From assembly GCA_007126515.1 (NCBI GenBank), contig SLBD01000180.1:1-34682 (forward strand): a stretch of DNA of 34,682 nucleotides, read 5' to 3'. The position numbers and the translations under genes are program-made. Shown here in pieces: positions 21,756 to 31,093 of the stretch. A model generated the notes under the pieces. That model saw only the letters and a list, made by a program, of their open reading frames with translations. It was not told where the DNA came from and did not search any database. Position 1 is the stretch's first letter. Each line of letters starts with the position of its first letter. The DNA is from Kiritimatiellia bacterium (lineage in GTDB: Bacteria > Verrucomicrobiota > Kiritimatiellia > SLAD01).

Positions 21756-24700
21756 TTAGTTCCCACCCACCCGAGCAAAGGGAACGGTGAACTCGTCGCC
21801 ATCTTCCCACTCAAAGCTGGAGTTGCTGTCGGTGGTGCCCGGCGAATCCAATGTCGCGTTGTCAAACGGGATGGAGCTAACAGCGGAATCCGCACCCGCC
21901 GAAATAAACACGCCAATGCCGTTGTTCTCGATGTGCGCACGGGTGATGTTCAAGGTGCTCAGCGGCACGGCCATCTCATAGAACGTGTTCCGAGAATGAT
22001 CATGCCCGATGTAGTTCGTCAACTCGACGTTCGGATTATCCAAGAAATCGTCGATATCGGGAACACCGTACAATGAGGTGCCGACAAATCCTTGGCTTTT
22101 GGCGATTTGAATGCCGGCCTGGGTCTCAGTGAAATAATTCACACCCAGATCGTCGTCGCCCGCCCAAGCACCTCCGACCGCTCGCGACAAATAGGGGTGA
22201 TCGCCCCACAGATCCGAGCGCATGGCAATTTGCACGTTCGGCAGAGTCGACCCGACAAAGGAATCAAGTTTGTCCCACATCAACGGCCCCACGCCGCCCG
22301 CTCCAGTATCAATGGAAATGAACTGCAGGATGCCTTGGCTATTATAAACGCTGCCACCGGCCGCCGACCCGGCATTGGATGGATCAAGGATGTCCGTGAT
22401 GTCCACAAACTGCCAAGCCAAATACAAGTTGTCATCATCCCAACGCGCCCACAGGTGCGTCAGATTGGCGGGTGCTTCGTGCATGGTCCAGTTTCCACCA
22501 AGCGAGCGCGGGTCGCTGTTGGCCAAATTCAGGGCAATCAGGTTGTCGTTATTCCATTCGTTCCCTGTGTTGACACCATCGATTGTGACCGTGCCTGATT
22601 GGCCAAAGGTCGGATTCGTCGAGGGAGGCGTCATTCCGCCGGGTTCGCCACCGTTGCCACCGCCATTATCACCACCGATGGTCACAATATAATCGTTGCC
22701 GTCGTTGCTATCCCAATGCTCTACACCATCGTAATCCCGGATCATTACCGCAAAACGGACAACAGTACCATCAGGGTGTGTGCCCAACGAAATATGCCAC
22801 CAATCACCGTCCTCCCAATCTTCATTGCGATCCATGGGCGTCAACGGCCAATCACCCTCGCAAGGAGGATCGATGCAGTAGACGATGTAGGCAGCTTCGG
22901 AGGAATTCTCTGGGAAGGCCGCCGTATCAATCCAGACTTCATTGTCTTCGCTGACAAACACGCTGGTTCCGAAGATGTATTCAAGGTCTTCGGTTTCACC
23001 GTTATCGTCACCAATGACAAGACCATGATTCTGGCCGTCGTTGTCCTCGGTAACGCTAACTCCGTCTCCATCCGTCATAACGACATAAAACTGCACCGTG
23101 TCGCCGTCGTTCAACGTGCCGATGTTGAATGACCACCACTCCCAGTTGCCTCCGTCCAAGCTGGCATTACGAACCATAGGAGCTTCCACCATTGCTCCCA
23201 TGGCACTTCCGCTCGTAGTCGTCACCTGATAGAAGAGCGTTGCGTAGGCCGCAGCACCCGGCGGAGTTGCCCCCGCATCGACCCATGTATCGTTGTTTTC
23301 ACCTTCAACACGAGTCTGGACTTGCGTGTCTTGAATTTCACTTTCCTCACCGCCACCATTACCCGGAGGCGTGTGACCGGCGCCATCCAAGAAGCGAACG
23401 CGGTAGAAGCCCATGGGATCGCCATTCAACTCGATTTCCTCGGTCACATCGATACCTTCACCAATGTCTACGAACTCTTCGTCTAAGCTCGGCGTATGTT
23501 GCACCATATATCGACGGCTCCCGCCGGGTGCCTGGAAGGCGAAACGGCCTGCCGTTCCCATATGCATAAGGATCATTGGCACTTGGTCGTCCATTGGATC
23601 GATGTTCAGCAAGAACGCTTCCAGATGCGTGTATCCACTGGGTGTCATCTGGCTACCCAGATTCGGCGTCGTTGGATCCAGTCCAAGTCCCTCGTACCAC
23701 CAGTCCTCAACACCATCCAGATTGCTGTCCTGGCCGGAACCTGCCTGACGAGTAATCGTCACACTAGCCACGGCGGCGGAATCAACAATCGAGAGGTTGT
23801 TGAAGAAGAAGTCGCGGTTTGAGTTCTGTCCGTCATCGGTGCCGTTGTTCCAGGACCAAGCGCGGAACTGGGCGATTTCGCCACTGAAGGTTCCGGTCAT
23901 GGTCTGGCCTTCGCTACCATCTGGATTAATCGTCACCGAGTAGGCATTCGGTCCTGTCAGCGTGAAGCTGATGTTGATACCGGCTGCCGTCCAGGCAATG
24001 TCAGTCTCCCCTTCCGGCGTCAGGTAGTATGTCTCACCGCCATTGAAGTAGAGTTCCCACAACGTGTCGCCAGCCGCATCGCGCAAGGCGACGCCTACAG
24101 AACCGCCTTCTTCCCAGATCCAACCATTGCGCATGCGCACGCTGAAGGTTTGACCTTCTGCCAGAGGCGCAGCAAAGGGCCGAATCGCATCAATCCCATG
24201 GCCACCGGAATGCGACCACAAGCCGAACTCAGAATCTCCCAAGAAGGATCCAGCTTCTTCGCCGCCCACATTGAGCTGCCACGCTTCGAATCCGGTTCCC
24301 TGATTAGATCCGGTTGTCCAATCGCTGTAGTTACCAGCATTATCAGACGCGATGATCCCGGAACCACCAGCGCTGACGGTGATCACATTGTCACCGACCG
24401 CCAATGGGATTCCAGAAATCGACCAGGTCGCACCCGCAGGTGTCGTCCCAGACACTCCATTCAACTGATTGATCCAGCTCAGATTGCCCGCAATGCCCTC
24501 TGCCGTACCCAAAACGGTATAGGTCCCCGTCGCAAACGGCACAGTGATGTTGGAAGCTGGGTCTGTGATCACTATGCCAGGCTCCGGCGTTTCACCATCT
24601 TGCTGACGGGTAATCGTCACCGAAGCCGTCACAGTCTGGGGCTCACCGGCTCCTTCCTGAGTTATTTCCAAGTTATCAAAGAAATAATCACGATTGGAAT

Positions 24701-27700
24701 TGAACTCATCGCCAGTCCCATTATTCCACGACCAGAACCGGACATTGTCGATGCCGCCCAGAATGGTACCGGTGATCACTCGTTCGGTGCCTCCGACGGG
24801 TGTCAGCGAAACCGAATACTCCGTTGCACTTGTCAAGGTAAACGCAATATCAATGCCAGCATCGGTCCAGTTGATATCGGTTTCACCTTCTGGCGTGTTG
24901 TAGAAGTCATCGCCGCCATTGAAGTAGATTTCCCAGCGGGTATCTTCTCCACCCCGCAAGGCCATACCAATCGATCCACCGTCTTCCCAAATCCAACCAT
25001 TCTGGATGCGGGCATGGAACGTTTGGCCAACTGCCAAGCTAGACGAGAAGGAACGCACGGCTTCCACGCCGTTGCCACCTTCATGAGACCACAGGCCAAA
25101 GCCCGAACCGCCGACGAAGTTGCCGGCATCATCGGTCACATTGATCGCCCATGTGCCAAAGCCACTCCCTTGATTACTTCCATCGGACCAACCGGCGCCG
25201 TAGTTTGCTGATGAATCTTCGGCAATGGTGTCACCAGCGCCACTCCCCGCGACTTCGCCGGAAATCGTGATGAGGTTGGCTCCGACGGCCAAAGCGATAT
25301 CATCCAATGTCCATTCGGCGGCTCCAGCAATCGTGCCCGAAGCCCCCGTCAAGGAGTTGCTCCAAGTCAAGTCGCCGAGAATGCCTTCGCTGGTCCCTTC
25401 GAGTGTAAAGGTATCCACTTCATGAGCAACGGTGGTGTTTGACGGCGGCACCGCGATCTCAATCGGAGCGCCACACTCGACAACCGCAAGGTAGTTGTTG
25501 CCGTTATTGTTCGCCCAGCTTTGCTCTTCTTCCTCGTCTTCGAGCATCACTGCATATTCAATTTCCGTGCAGGCTGCAAAGCTGCCGATGTTGGCAGACC
25601 AGAGGTCGTTTTGACCAAAGGATCCGGCGCCGTCTGTCACAAAGACCAAGTCGACTTCGAACCAGTTGTCCCCATCCGGGCTGTAGACCACATTGCCGCC
25701 TACGGCTTCGCCTTCCGGCCAAGATTCAATAAAGATGACGATTTCATCGGCGGGGCCAATCTGACCGTTAACCGGCTCATGGCGAACATTGCCGATCCAC
25801 TGCAAGCCAGACTCTGGCGGCGGCGGCTCATTTCCACCATGCTCTTCCAGCACCAGCATCTGCACGAAGGCCGTACCCACGTTATTATTGCCATCAGAGG
25901 GGAATGTAACGGAAATGCCGTTATCTAATAGATCCTGCCCCGTGCGGCCGTCACCTGGCCACAAATAGGCATTGGGATCATCGCCCATCAGATTCCGCAC
26001 GTTGTAATTGCGCGACGGATCCAAGGAAATGGCATTCACGCCAGCTAGCGCAAACGTTCCAGAGCGCTCATTCCACGGGTCCAAGTTGACAAAGTTCAGC
26101 ATCACATTTTGATGTGCCGGATCCCAACCAAAGCGGTCGTACTTCAAGACCGAGAAGATGCGATCATGAGCGCCGCCCGTGGTCCGGTCCAGGTACCACT
26201 GGTCATGCGTGCGCGTGGCCGGATTGGCCATACGGGCATGATGCAGGCGCGAGTACGCCTCTTCCAACAAGCCATCGCGATTATTCCACAAGGCCTGCAT
26301 ATTGTGCCACTTGAAGATGTCCGGAATCCAACGACCGAACTGGAAACGGAAAATAGAGAACCCAAAGTTGTCTTCATACCCCAACTCCTGGCCTTGATAC
26401 ATCTGGGGCGCTCCATCCACAACCGCGCCGGCCGCGTAGCGGGAGAACGTCCACCAACGATCTTCCGGAGCATTCTGGTCATGGTTGATCAAACCGCGCA
26501 TGATGCCAGCGAAACCGTAATCGGTCTTGTTCTCATCAATGATCCCACGGATTTCCATGGTGTTCGCCGAGCTGCCCAGCACTTGCCAGACCCAGTTCTG
26601 GTTGATGATGTCCATGTGTCGACCCGCACGTTGAGATACCGGGCCACCATCCAAGGATTCCGCCATGAATAGGAAGTCCCATTTGGTCTGACGAATCTTG
26701 TTCACAAAATATTCCCACGCTTGCGGAGGTAAGCCTTGGGCGTAATCGCAACGGAAACCGCCGAGGGTGCCGCCGGACTTTTCAATCCAGTAGGTGCCGA
26801 AGTAGGCGAAATATTCTGTCATGCGGCGCACGTCTGAGCCGGGTTGGGTAATATCCCAAAACGTATCGTCTTCGGCCGTGACCTCAAACAGGGCTGGATA
26901 GGTACCCCAAAACAGCGCCGTCACATCCGGCCACTTACCAAAATCGTTCCGTTCGGCGGGCGCAGGCCCCATTTCTCCCGCATTACGGGCAGGCAGCCAA
27001 AAATGGAAATCATCCTGATTATATCCATATTCATCGCAGGGCAGATGAGTCCCATTGACGTAGCGCGAATACCAATTCGGCAGGATGTCCGCAATCAACG
27101 CATTCGGGTTGGCAGCGGGCTGGGTCGGGTCATCCGGATCACGGCCGATTTCCGCGTCCCAGGAAGTATGGTTGAAAATGATGTCAAAAAAGAAATCGAT
27201 GCCACGCGCACCGGCGGCGGCTGCGAAATCCTGAAATGCGTCCATCGCGGCCTCGCGGGTGTTTCCGTCGCCCATGTGCGGGGCCACTTCCCACATATTC
27301 TGAATCGAGTACGGACTGCCCGGCCCTTGCGATTTATCAACACAGGGGTGATCGCCAATCGGGTGAATGGGCTGGATCCAAAGTGTGTTCACGCCCAGAT
27401 TTTCGAAATAATCCAAATTGGCGTTGCTATTCGGGTTCATCAGGTCTTCGAAGGTGCTGCGCGTGCCTTCGGTGTCGCCTGTGGCGTTGATGACGTTGAC
27501 CTGCAATTCGTAGAGGATGACATCGCGAGCCTTGGTCGGCGAGACCATGATTGCTGTATCGCGACCACCGACCCAGCGCCATTCCGTGTCACCCGAACGA
27601 CGATATCGCGCTGTGACTCGGTAGGCCCCAGTCTTATTGACTGGCAAAGTCGCTTCCCACTTGCCACCGCCTGCATTGTTCAGCGGGATTCCGACAAAAT

Positions 27701-28013
27701 AATTCGTACTAGACGGGGCAGGCGCCGGAATCGAAAACGGATCCTGATCCCCCAATGTGGCGTAGTCGCGGCGATTCAAGTTCGACCACAACTGCGCTTC
27801 CTCGACATTGCTGTCATTGGGCCAAAACTCAAACGACACCGTCTCAAATTGCGCCGTATCTTCATTGATATAGTAATTCAAGGTCAGGTAATCATGGTTG
27901 GCACCATTGACTGCCAGATATGGACCTTGAGCCAGCGCCGCTGTCGACGTGAGCAGAAAGAGAACGAGCAAGAAACCGCGCAGCATGCGGTCCAAACTAG
28001 ATACTGAATTCAT
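21756..28013 (-). CDS. Secreted multidomain GH13 alpha-amylase-family enzyme
   Basis: 2085 residues, start at 28013 with GAGGA upstream. Signal peptide 1-28 (cut after ALA). An N-terminal beta domain (about 30-160) precedes the GH13 barrel (about 163-625), with all motifs: 'FFFDIIFNH' (Asp277, His282), 'GFRCDYAQG' (Arg421, nucleophile Asp423), 'FLFMAES' (acid/base Glu452) and 'INHDQ' (Asp512). Then a GH13 C-terminal beta domain (to 722); a starch-binding-like module (738-848); two Ig-like units each carrying a ~190-residue insert (851-1138 and 1148-1424); 'DSNLDGVEDWW..LGLDP' spacer (1429-1450); a 'FAFQAPGGSRRYMVQ' beta unit; two more starch-binding-like modules (1565-1667, 1683-1780) with 'DWWHISLGT' and 'DSNDGNDY'; a Gly-rich linker; and a CBM9/DOMON-like C-terminus (1805-2085). 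Expected to degrade starch-like alpha-glucans outside the cell; exact specificity unresolved. Confidence 0.9.
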   Translation of the reverse strand: MNSVSSLDRMLRGFLLVLFLLTSTAALAQGPYLAVNGANHDYLTLNYYINEDTAQFETVSFEFWPNDSNVEEAQLWSNLNRRDYATLGDQDPFSIPAPAPSSTNYFVGIPLNNAGGGKWEATLPVNKTGAYRVTARYRRSGDTEWRWVGGRDTAIMVSPTKARDVILYELQVNVINATGDTEGTRSTFEDLMNPNSNANLDYFENLGVNTLWIQPIHPIGDHPCVDKSQGPGSPYSIQNMWEVAPHMGDGNTREAAMDAFQDFAAAAGARGIDFFFDIIFNHTSWDAEIGRDPDDPTQPAANPNALIADILPNWYSRYVNGTHLPCDEYGYNQDDFHFWLPARNAGEMGPAPAERNDFGKWPDVTALFWGTYPALFEVTAEDDTFWDITQPGSDVRRMTEYFAYFGTYWIEKSGGTLGGFRCDYAQGLPPQAWEYFVNKIRQTKWDFLFMAESLDGGPVSQRAGRHMDIINQNWVWQVLGSSANTMEIRGIIDENKTDYGFAGIMRGLINHDQNAPEDRWWTFSRYAAGAVVDGAPQMYQGQELGYEDNFGFSIFRFQFGRWIPDIFKWHNMQALWNNRDGLLEEAYSRLHHARMANPATRTHDQWYLDRTTGGAHDRIFSVLKYDRFGWDPAHQNVMLNFVNLDPWNERSGTFALAGVNAISLDPSRNYNVRNLMGDDPNAYLWPGDGRTGQDLLDNGISVTFPSDGNNNVGTAFVQMLVLEEHGGNEPPPPESGLQWIGNVRHEPVNGQIGPADEIVIFIESWPEGEAVGGNVVYSPDGDNWFEVDLVFVTDGAGSFGQNDLWSANIGSFAACTEIEYAVMLEDEEEEQSWANNNGNNYLAVVECGAPIEIAVPPSNTTVAHEVDTFTLEGTSEGILGDLTWSNSLTGASGTIAGAAEWTLDDIALAVGANLITISGEVAGSGAGDTIAEDSSANYGAGWSDGSNQGSGFGTWAINVTDDAGNFVGGSGFGLWSHEGGNGVEAVRSFSSSLAVGQTFHARIQNGWIWEDGGSIGMALRGGEDTRWEIYFNGGDDFYNTPEGETDINWTDAGIDIAFTLTSATEYSVSLTPVGGTERVITGTILGGIDNVRFWSWNNGTGDEFNSNRDYFFDNLEITQEGAGEPQTVTASVTITRQQDGETPEPGIVITDPASNITVPFATGTYTVLGTAEGIAGNLSWINQLNGVSGTTPAGATWSISGIPLAVGDNVITVSAGGSGIIASDNAGNYSDWTTGSNQGTGFEAWQLNVGGEEAGSFLGDSEFGLWSHSGGHGIDAIRPFAAPLAEGQTFSVRMRNGWIWEEGGSVGVALRDAAGDTLWELYFNGGETYYLTPEGETDIAWTAAGINISFTLTGPNAYSVTINPDGSEGQTMTGTFSGEIAQFRAWSWNNGTDDGQNSNRDFFFNNLSIVDSAAVASVTITRQAGSGQDSNLDGVEDWWYEGLGLDPTTPNLGSQMTPSGYTHLEAFLLNIDPMDDQVPMILMHMGTAGRFAFQAPGGSRRYMVQHTPSLDEEFVDIGEGIDVTEEIELNGDPMGFYRVRFLDGAGHTPPGNGGGEESEIQDTQVQTRVEGENNDTWVDAGATPPGAAAYATLFYQVTTTSGSAMGAMVEAPMVRNASLDGGNWEWWSFNIGTLNDGDTVQFYVVMTDGDGVSVTEDNDGQNHGLVIGDDNGETEDLEYIFGTSVFVSEDNEVWIDTAAFPENSSEAAYIVYCIDPPCEGDWPLTPMDRNEDWEDGDWWHISLGTHPDGTVVRFAVMIRDYDGVEHWDSNDGNDYIVTIGGDNGGGNGGEPGGMTPPSTNPTFGQSGTVTIDGVNTGNEWNNDNLIALNLANSDPRSLGGNWTMHEAPANLTHLWARWDDDNLYLAWQFVDITDILDPSNAGSAAGGSVYNSQGILQFISIDTGAGGVGPLMWDKLDSFVGSTLPNVQIAMRSDLWGDHPYLSRAVGGAWAGDDDLGVNYFTETQAGIQIAKSQGFVGTSLYGVPDIDDFLDNPNVELTNYIGHDHSRNTFYEMAVPLSTLNITRAHIENNGIGVFISAGADSAVSSIPFDNATLDSPGTTDSNSSFEWEDGDEFTVPFARVGGN

Positions 28014-28049
28014 TGCATTTTCCTCATCATTTATTGCCGCTCACCTGCC

Positions 28050-28064
28050 TTGCACACCGTGCAA
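28050..28064. promoter_or_regulatory. Small palindrome in the amylase leader
   Basis: TTGCAC and GTGCAA flank ACC (28050-28064), a perfect 6-bp inverted repeat between the proposed promoter and the ribosome site of the GH13 gene. It could be an operator or a leader hairpin; no regulator is identified. Confidence 0.3.
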
Positions 28065-28105
28065 ACGCTGAACGGACGTGAACACACATTTGTTAACACT
28101 GCACT

Positions 28106-28160
28106 AACATACCGAGCAGAGGGGAAAAAGTAAAACGCTTTTCCAGTAAATTGTTTTACT
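28106..28160 (-). promoter_or_regulatory. Possible promoter overlapped by tandem operator-like repeats
   Basis: Two adjoining 16-bp units, AGTAAAACGCTTTTCC (28129-28144) and AGTAAATTGTTTTACT (28145-28160), share AGTAAA-N4-TTTnCn symmetry; the second is a near-perfect palindrome, the sort of site bound by LacI-family sugar regulators. On the minus strand TTTACT (28134-28129) stands 17 bp before TATGTT (28111-28106), four of six matches each, so the first unit would cover the -35 box. The gene starts about 95 bp downstream. The pairing is by eye, and the LacI link is inference. Confidence 0.35.
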
Positions 28161-28286
28161 CGCTCCCGGTGGGGAGATTAACCCATTGGGGAAAAGAGAG
28201 TAACACCAAATCAGATGCTCATGAAATAGGAGCCGGATTGCGACTAAGTTGGGAGAAAACCGTCGGCGGCAGCAAGGTTACGACGT

Positions 28287-28673
28287 TCAGATAATTCGCA
28301 CTGGGTATCGGGCGATCTGCCCATCAGTGGTGGCAATTTCCCAACCGTGCACAAGGGCATGGGCTATCAAGAGGCGGTCAAAGGGATCCCGATGGATGGG
28401 GGGAAGCTTGTTCAGCATGAAAATCCCCTCATCCTGAATCAATTCACGATCAAAGCCCGATGCTGAAACCGCATCAAGGAGGAATGTATGGGGGGCAGAA
28501 GGCAAAGTCAGCTTGCCGATGTCATACTTGATCTGGACCTCCCATAGCGATACCTGATGAAAAATCCATCGGATATCAGACTGCTTTGTAAGTTCGACAT
28601 ACCGCTTCGGCAACTCAATCGCCTCCAGTAGTATCCACAGCGCGATCTGCGTATCTACAAGGATTTGCCTCAC
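28287..28673 (-). CDS. vapC: VapC-type PIN-domain toxin
   Basis: 128 residues. 'RQILVDTQIALWILLE' with Asp7, 'FHQVSLWEVQIKYDIGKL' with Glu45, 'LPPIHRDPFDRLLIAHALV' with Asp96 and Asp99, and 'IATTDGQIARYPV' with Asp117 give the four-acid PIN active site of VapC ribonucleases. The size and the preceding Phd-like antitoxin, overlapping as ATGA (28670-28673), identify a toxin-antitoxin module. VapC toxins cut tRNA or rRNA loops; the target here is unknown. It is followed by the amylase regulatory region, with no obvious terminator between. Confidence 0.88.
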   Translation of the reverse strand: MRQILVDTQIALWILLEAIELPKRYVELTKQSDIRWIFHQVSLWEVQIKYDIGKLTLPSAPHTFLLDAVSASGFDRELIQDEGIFMLNKLPPIHRDPFDRLLIAHALVHGWEIATTDGQIARYPVRII

Positions 28674-28918
28674 GATTCTCGATCCCCGTAAAACTCTTTC
28701 TCAAAGCCATCCAATCGATCGTTAAAATCAACAGGCACCGCAAACTTCCCTTTCAGCAACCCCATCTTCAGGGGCTTGCGGGCGTCCAATGGGCGAGTCA
28801 GTGGGCGCAACTCAGCCATCGGTCGATTGCGAGCACAAATCAAAAAATGACTCCCGCTCGCAGCCTGCTCCACATACTGCCCCAAATGCGCCTTGGCCTC
28901 ACTTAAGTTAACATTCAT
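28670..28918 (-). CDS. Phd/YefM-type antitoxin
   Basis: 82 residues. 'MNVNLSEAKAHLGQYVEQAASGSHFLICARNRPMAELRPL' is the Phd/YefM fold: a DNA-binding N-terminus with 'EAK..L..YV..A..G' and 'I..RN.P.AEL.P'. The C-terminal half ('MGLLKGKFAVPVDFNDRLDGFEKEFYG') is the toxin-wrapping tail seen with PIN partners. It probably neutralises the downstream VapC and represses the operon. There is no ribosome site before the ATG, and the likely promoter ends almost at the start codon, so the message may be leaderless. Confidence 0.87.
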   Translation of the reverse strand: MNVNLSEAKAHLGQYVEQAASGSHFLICARNRPMAELRPLTRPLDARKPLKMGLLKGKFAVPVDFNDRLDGFEKEFYGDRES

Positions 28919-28922
28919 GAAA

Positions 28923-28953
28923 GTAGTCTACTACAAGTCCAGTTTATGTCAAC
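28923..28953 (-). promoter_or_regulatory. Promoter and palindromic operator of the Phd-VapC operon
   Basis: A perfect -35 TTGACA (28953-28948) lies 16 bp before TAGACT (28931-28926), three of six matches. The palindrome AGTAG-T-CTACT (28923-28933) overlaps the -10 box, a suitable place for autorepression by the antitoxin. The implied transcription start is near 28919, next to the ATG at 28918. Confidence 0.45.
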
Positions 28954-29026
28954 AACTAGAGCGCAGAGATTGGTCTTCACGCCAGCACGTATTCGTCTAT
29001 CGGCGGTCTTGGTAATGGACGTCTAT

Positions 29027-31093
29027 TCATTCGCCGGACCCGCGGTCAGCCGCCCCCTTAAACAAGGAGCTAGGTCCCTCCACGCCCCCCGTGACCCGCA
29101 TTGCGTCCACCGGCGCGCCGTTCATGGACACGGCCAGAGCTTCGCCATCGGACGGTTCCCAAAGAATCAGCTGTACATCCGGCAGGGAGTGCTCGCTCAT
29201 CATTTTTGCGACGACATCGAGTTGGTTCCTCGATCGCGTCATCGTTACCTCCAACTGCTCCCCCACACCTTCTTTGTAAGCGTTGCTGATGCCATCATCC
29301 CAGTAGAATCGACGCGTTGCGACACCCGCATGTGCTGGTGGCACCAAAAACAAGTTCAGTTGACTCCACGAAACGTCTGCCGTTCCCAGCACAGGTGGCA
29401 AGGTTGCCACGATCGCTCCTTGGCGCACAAATAACGGAATTTGATCCAGCGCCGGTTTCGCCGAAACCATCTGCGGTCCTTCATGAATGGTGCCCGACCA
29501 GACGTCCAACCAAGGTCCAGGCGGCAACCAGACATCGCGTGCGGCCTCCTTGCCTTCTTCTCTATCAATAATCGGCGCCACCAACAAGTCGTCCCCAAAC
29601 AAATACTGCGTGTCATCTGCTGCTTCAGGAAACTCCGGCCACAGCAAATCACAACGCCGGGCAATCGGCAGTCCGCGCTTCCACGCTTGAAACGCTGCGG
29701 CATAGATCACGGGGAGCAAGCGATACCGCAACTGCAAGTAGTCGCGAACAATACGTTCCGCCGACTCCCCATACGCCCAGGGATAGCGACACGTATTTCG
29801 GGATGAATGCAATCGCGCAATGGGAGAAAAGACCCCAAATTGCATAAATCGAATCACATACTCCGCGTCCGGCTCCCCCATATGCCCTGTCAAATCTTCA
29901 CTTAAATAGGGCAACAAGGATTCGATGGCGTAATTCAACATGTTTTTCACGCCCAACTGCAAAAAGCGCCAGTGACTCCGAGTGTCACCCGTCCACCAAA
30001 TCGGATACCGATGCGCGGCCGGATGCGAGGGATGAGCAGGACGCCCGTTCCAAATGCCATCGACATTCGACATGATCAAGGGTCGCCGATTCGTGGCATG
30101 GGCCGCTGTCATGTCGTGATACAGCCGCATCCCCCACACCTCTTTGGTCAATCCCTGTTCCGGCGACTGCAAATGCGTGTGCCAGTTGCGATCATACCAC
30201 CAAGCGTCTGCGCCTTTCGACAGCAGCGAATCCAGACCCTGCTTCCGAAACGCCAACTCATTGGAAGCTAGGGCATGTTCGCCTACTGGCTCTGGATGAT
30301 CATTGAATACCACCCTCACACCCCGGTCATGGCACTTTTGTAAAAACCGGGCCATGTCAGGAAACAGCTCGGCATCGATGTCATAGCCACATGACCCGCC
30401 TTGCCGCCAGTCTGTATCCACCACAAAGACATCCAGCGGGAAGCCGCGCTCACGAAATTCATCAATCAAGCCCAAGGCATCTTGTTCGCTGTACGGATGA
30501 TACCGACTGTACCAAAACCCGAACGCATACAACGGCGGCATCGGCACCGGCCCGGTCAACTGGATATAATCCCGTAAAAACTGATCATAGCCCGCCGCTT
30601 TGGGCAAAAACACATACCAATCACGCACGCACTCAACAATACCCCAGCCGGACTCATCCTCCTCACACTCAGAGGGGGGAGGCAGCGCTCCCCATTCAGG
30701 CGGAACCAATCGCGGACTATCAGCCAGAATCCAGTAATCCGGTAAATTCGACGGCGCAGGCATCGGTTTCAATACACCATCACGACGGGTCAAGCGATGC
30801 TTCCACCCCCCATCCTTGGAGTGCATCTCAATCTCCGTGATCCGCTTGATAGTTTGCGGGATCCGCAGCGATGCATGGGCCAACTCCACCAGGACGTGAT
30901 CCTCTGTATACACAGCATCCAGCGGAGCCGGACTCTCAAAATCGCGATTGAGGACCGTGAACGTGGGACGATCTTCAAACCCCTCAGGACTTTCCTGCTC
31001 GATCCGGAACAACCATGGCGTCAACGCCTGAACCCGGATTCGATCGTTCACCCGCACTTCACGTTCTTCTCGTATTTCGCCAGAGCTTTGCAT
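29027..31093 (-). CDS. GH31 family glycosidase (alpha-glucosidase/xylosidase-like), cytoplasmic
   Basis: 688 residues from the ATG at 31093, with AAAGGA seven bases upstream; an ATG at 31114 would add seven residues. No signal peptide. The N-terminal beta domain ('LTPWLFRIEQE') leads to the GH31 barrel from 'PPLYAFGFWYSRYHPYSEQDALGLIDEFRERGFPLDVFVVDTDW'. The nucleophile is Asp301 in 'DAWWYDRNW', and the acid/base is Asp370 in 'PIWWTGDTRSHW'. The nucleophile motif differs from the common 'WxDMNE'. 'PIARLHSSRNTCRYPWAYG' and 'YLFGDDLLVAPI' complete the family pattern. The C-terminal beta domains are present and full length. It would cleave alpha-linked oligosaccharides in the cytoplasm; whether glucose or xylose is released is not decidable from sequence. 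Confidence 0.87.
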   Translation of the reverse strand: MQSSGEIREEREVRVNDRIRVQALTPWLFRIEQESPEGFEDRPTFTVLNRDFESPAPLDAVYTEDHVLVELAHASLRIPQTIKRITEIEMHSKDGGWKHRLTRRDGVLKPMPAPSNLPDYWILADSPRLVPPEWGALPPPSECEEDESGWGIVECVRDWYVFLPKAAGYDQFLRDYIQLTGPVPMPPLYAFGFWYSRYHPYSEQDALGLIDEFRERGFPLDVFVVDTDWRQGGSCGYDIDAELFPDMARFLQKCHDRGVRVVFNDHPEPVGEHALASNELAFRKQGLDSLLSKGADAWWYDRNWHTHLQSPEQGLTKEVWGMRLYHDMTAAHATNRRPLIMSNVDGIWNGRPAHPSHPAAHRYPIWWTGDTRSHWRFLQLGVKNMLNYAIESLLPYLSEDLTGHMGEPDAEYVIRFMQFGVFSPIARLHSSRNTCRYPWAYGESAERIVRDYLQLRYRLLPVIYAAAFQAWKRGLPIARRCDLLWPEFPEAADDTQYLFGDDLLVAPIIDREEGKEAARDVWLPPGPWLDVWSGTIHEGPQMVSAKPALDQIPLFVRQGAIVATLPPVLGTADVSWSQLNLFLVPPAHAGVATRRFYWDDGISNAYKEGVGEQLEVTMTRSRNQLDVVAKMMSEHSLPDVQLILWEPSDGEALAVSMNGAPVDAMRVTGGVEGPSSLFKGAADRGSGE

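Noticed and set aside
24150-25211. 353-codon plus-strand frame opposite the amylase repeats
   Set aside because: Complements the repeated Ig-like units; apparent length comes from the low-stop composition of the real gene.
26844-28007. 387-codon plus-strand frame opposite the amylase N-terminus
   Set aside because: Antisense to the GH13 catalytic domain with all motifs intact; the frame's composition is that of a shadow.
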